A stretch of DNA of 64,000 nt from Bacteroides oleiciplenus YIT 12058 (GTDB lineage Bacteria; Bacteroidota; Bacteroidia; Bacteroidales; Bacteroidaceae): the NCBI RefSeq assembly GCF_000315485.1, contig NZ_JH992943.1:727707-791706 (forward strand), in the 5' to 3' direction. Positions within the stretch are counted from its first letter, which is position 1, and the number at the start of each line of letters is the position of its first letter. A program made the position numbers and the translations under genes. The notes below the pieces were generated by a model. That model saw only the letters and a program-made list of their open reading frames with translations, was not told where the DNA came from and did not search any database. Of the stretch, positions 63,941-64,000 are shown one piece after another.

Positions 63941-64000
63941 GGGGTGGTAGGTGAGAAAGAATTCCTTAGCCTTGTGATTTATAGGTATTTTATTGTTTCA

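Overview
The window looks like chromosomal DNA of a gut Bacteroides or a close relative. Evidence: a complete SusC/SusD locus with a hybrid two-component regulator, many secreted proteins with lipoprotein signals, HU-HIG and BF3164-type families, and repeated matches to the Bacteroides -7 promoter box TAnnTTTG about 5-35 nt upstream of start codons. No rRNA, CRISPR array, integrase or transposase was seen. One tRNA gene (Ala, GGC) is present. The species cannot be fixed from the sequence alone.

Layout. 1-2312: an inner-membrane sulfatase-fold transferase cut by the left edge, and a small transaldolase. 2632-9174 (minus): a seven-gene, mostly overlapping operon hdrC-hdrB-hdrA-flxD-flxC-flxB-flxA. 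It should encode a flavin-based electron-bifurcating NADH dehydrogenase/heterodisulfide-reductase-like complex. 9286-14602: SSS symporter, PiT phosphate transporter with its DUF47 partner and a DedA protein, flanked by two paralogous small exported proteins with nearly leaderless promoters. 14655-20010: two BF3164-like lipoproteins, a TPR/HTH membrane regulator and a ModF-like ABC ATPase. 20205-23722: a decayed DUF6132 gene, pullulanase, RuvC, DUF4286 and tRNA-Ala.

23782-36319 is a compact polysaccharide utilisation locus, probably for arabinan or an arabinose-containing glycan: HTCS sensor-regulator, SusC, SusD, a GH43-like lipoprotein and a GH43-like/GH51 fusion arabinofuranosidase. A TonB protein follows at 36514-37197 and an HU-HIG protein at 37761-38399. 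38546-46960 (minus) is a second system: LytS-type kinase and LytTR regulator, then a TonB-dependent receptor, an orphan ECF-type S component, a polyferredoxin membrane protein, a Tat/lipoprotein aldo-keto reductase with C-terminal ferredoxin motifs, and an MBL-fold hydrolase. It reads as uptake of a small molecule coupled to redox chemistry at or outside the inner membrane.

47207-51124 is an untidy patch: a HigBA-like toxin-antitoxin pair with an operator over its promoter, a truncated lipid A acyltransferase, a MATE pump, a Crp/Fnr regulator with an abnormal C-terminus, a short promoter-terminator unit (possible sRNA) and an unrecognised gene fragment. 51129-55221 holds an AraC regulator divergent from an aldo-keto reductase/flavodoxin/aldo-keto reductase operon, then an HxlR regulator. 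55265-60944 groups K+ uptake (KtrA/KtrB-like), an orphan TrpB2 and a CLC channel. 61166-62626 is an ECF sigma factor/membrane protein/Spy-like module; a GNAT acetyltransferase and a small conserved ORF close the window. Long hairpins and palindromes are scattered between genes and are listed separately.
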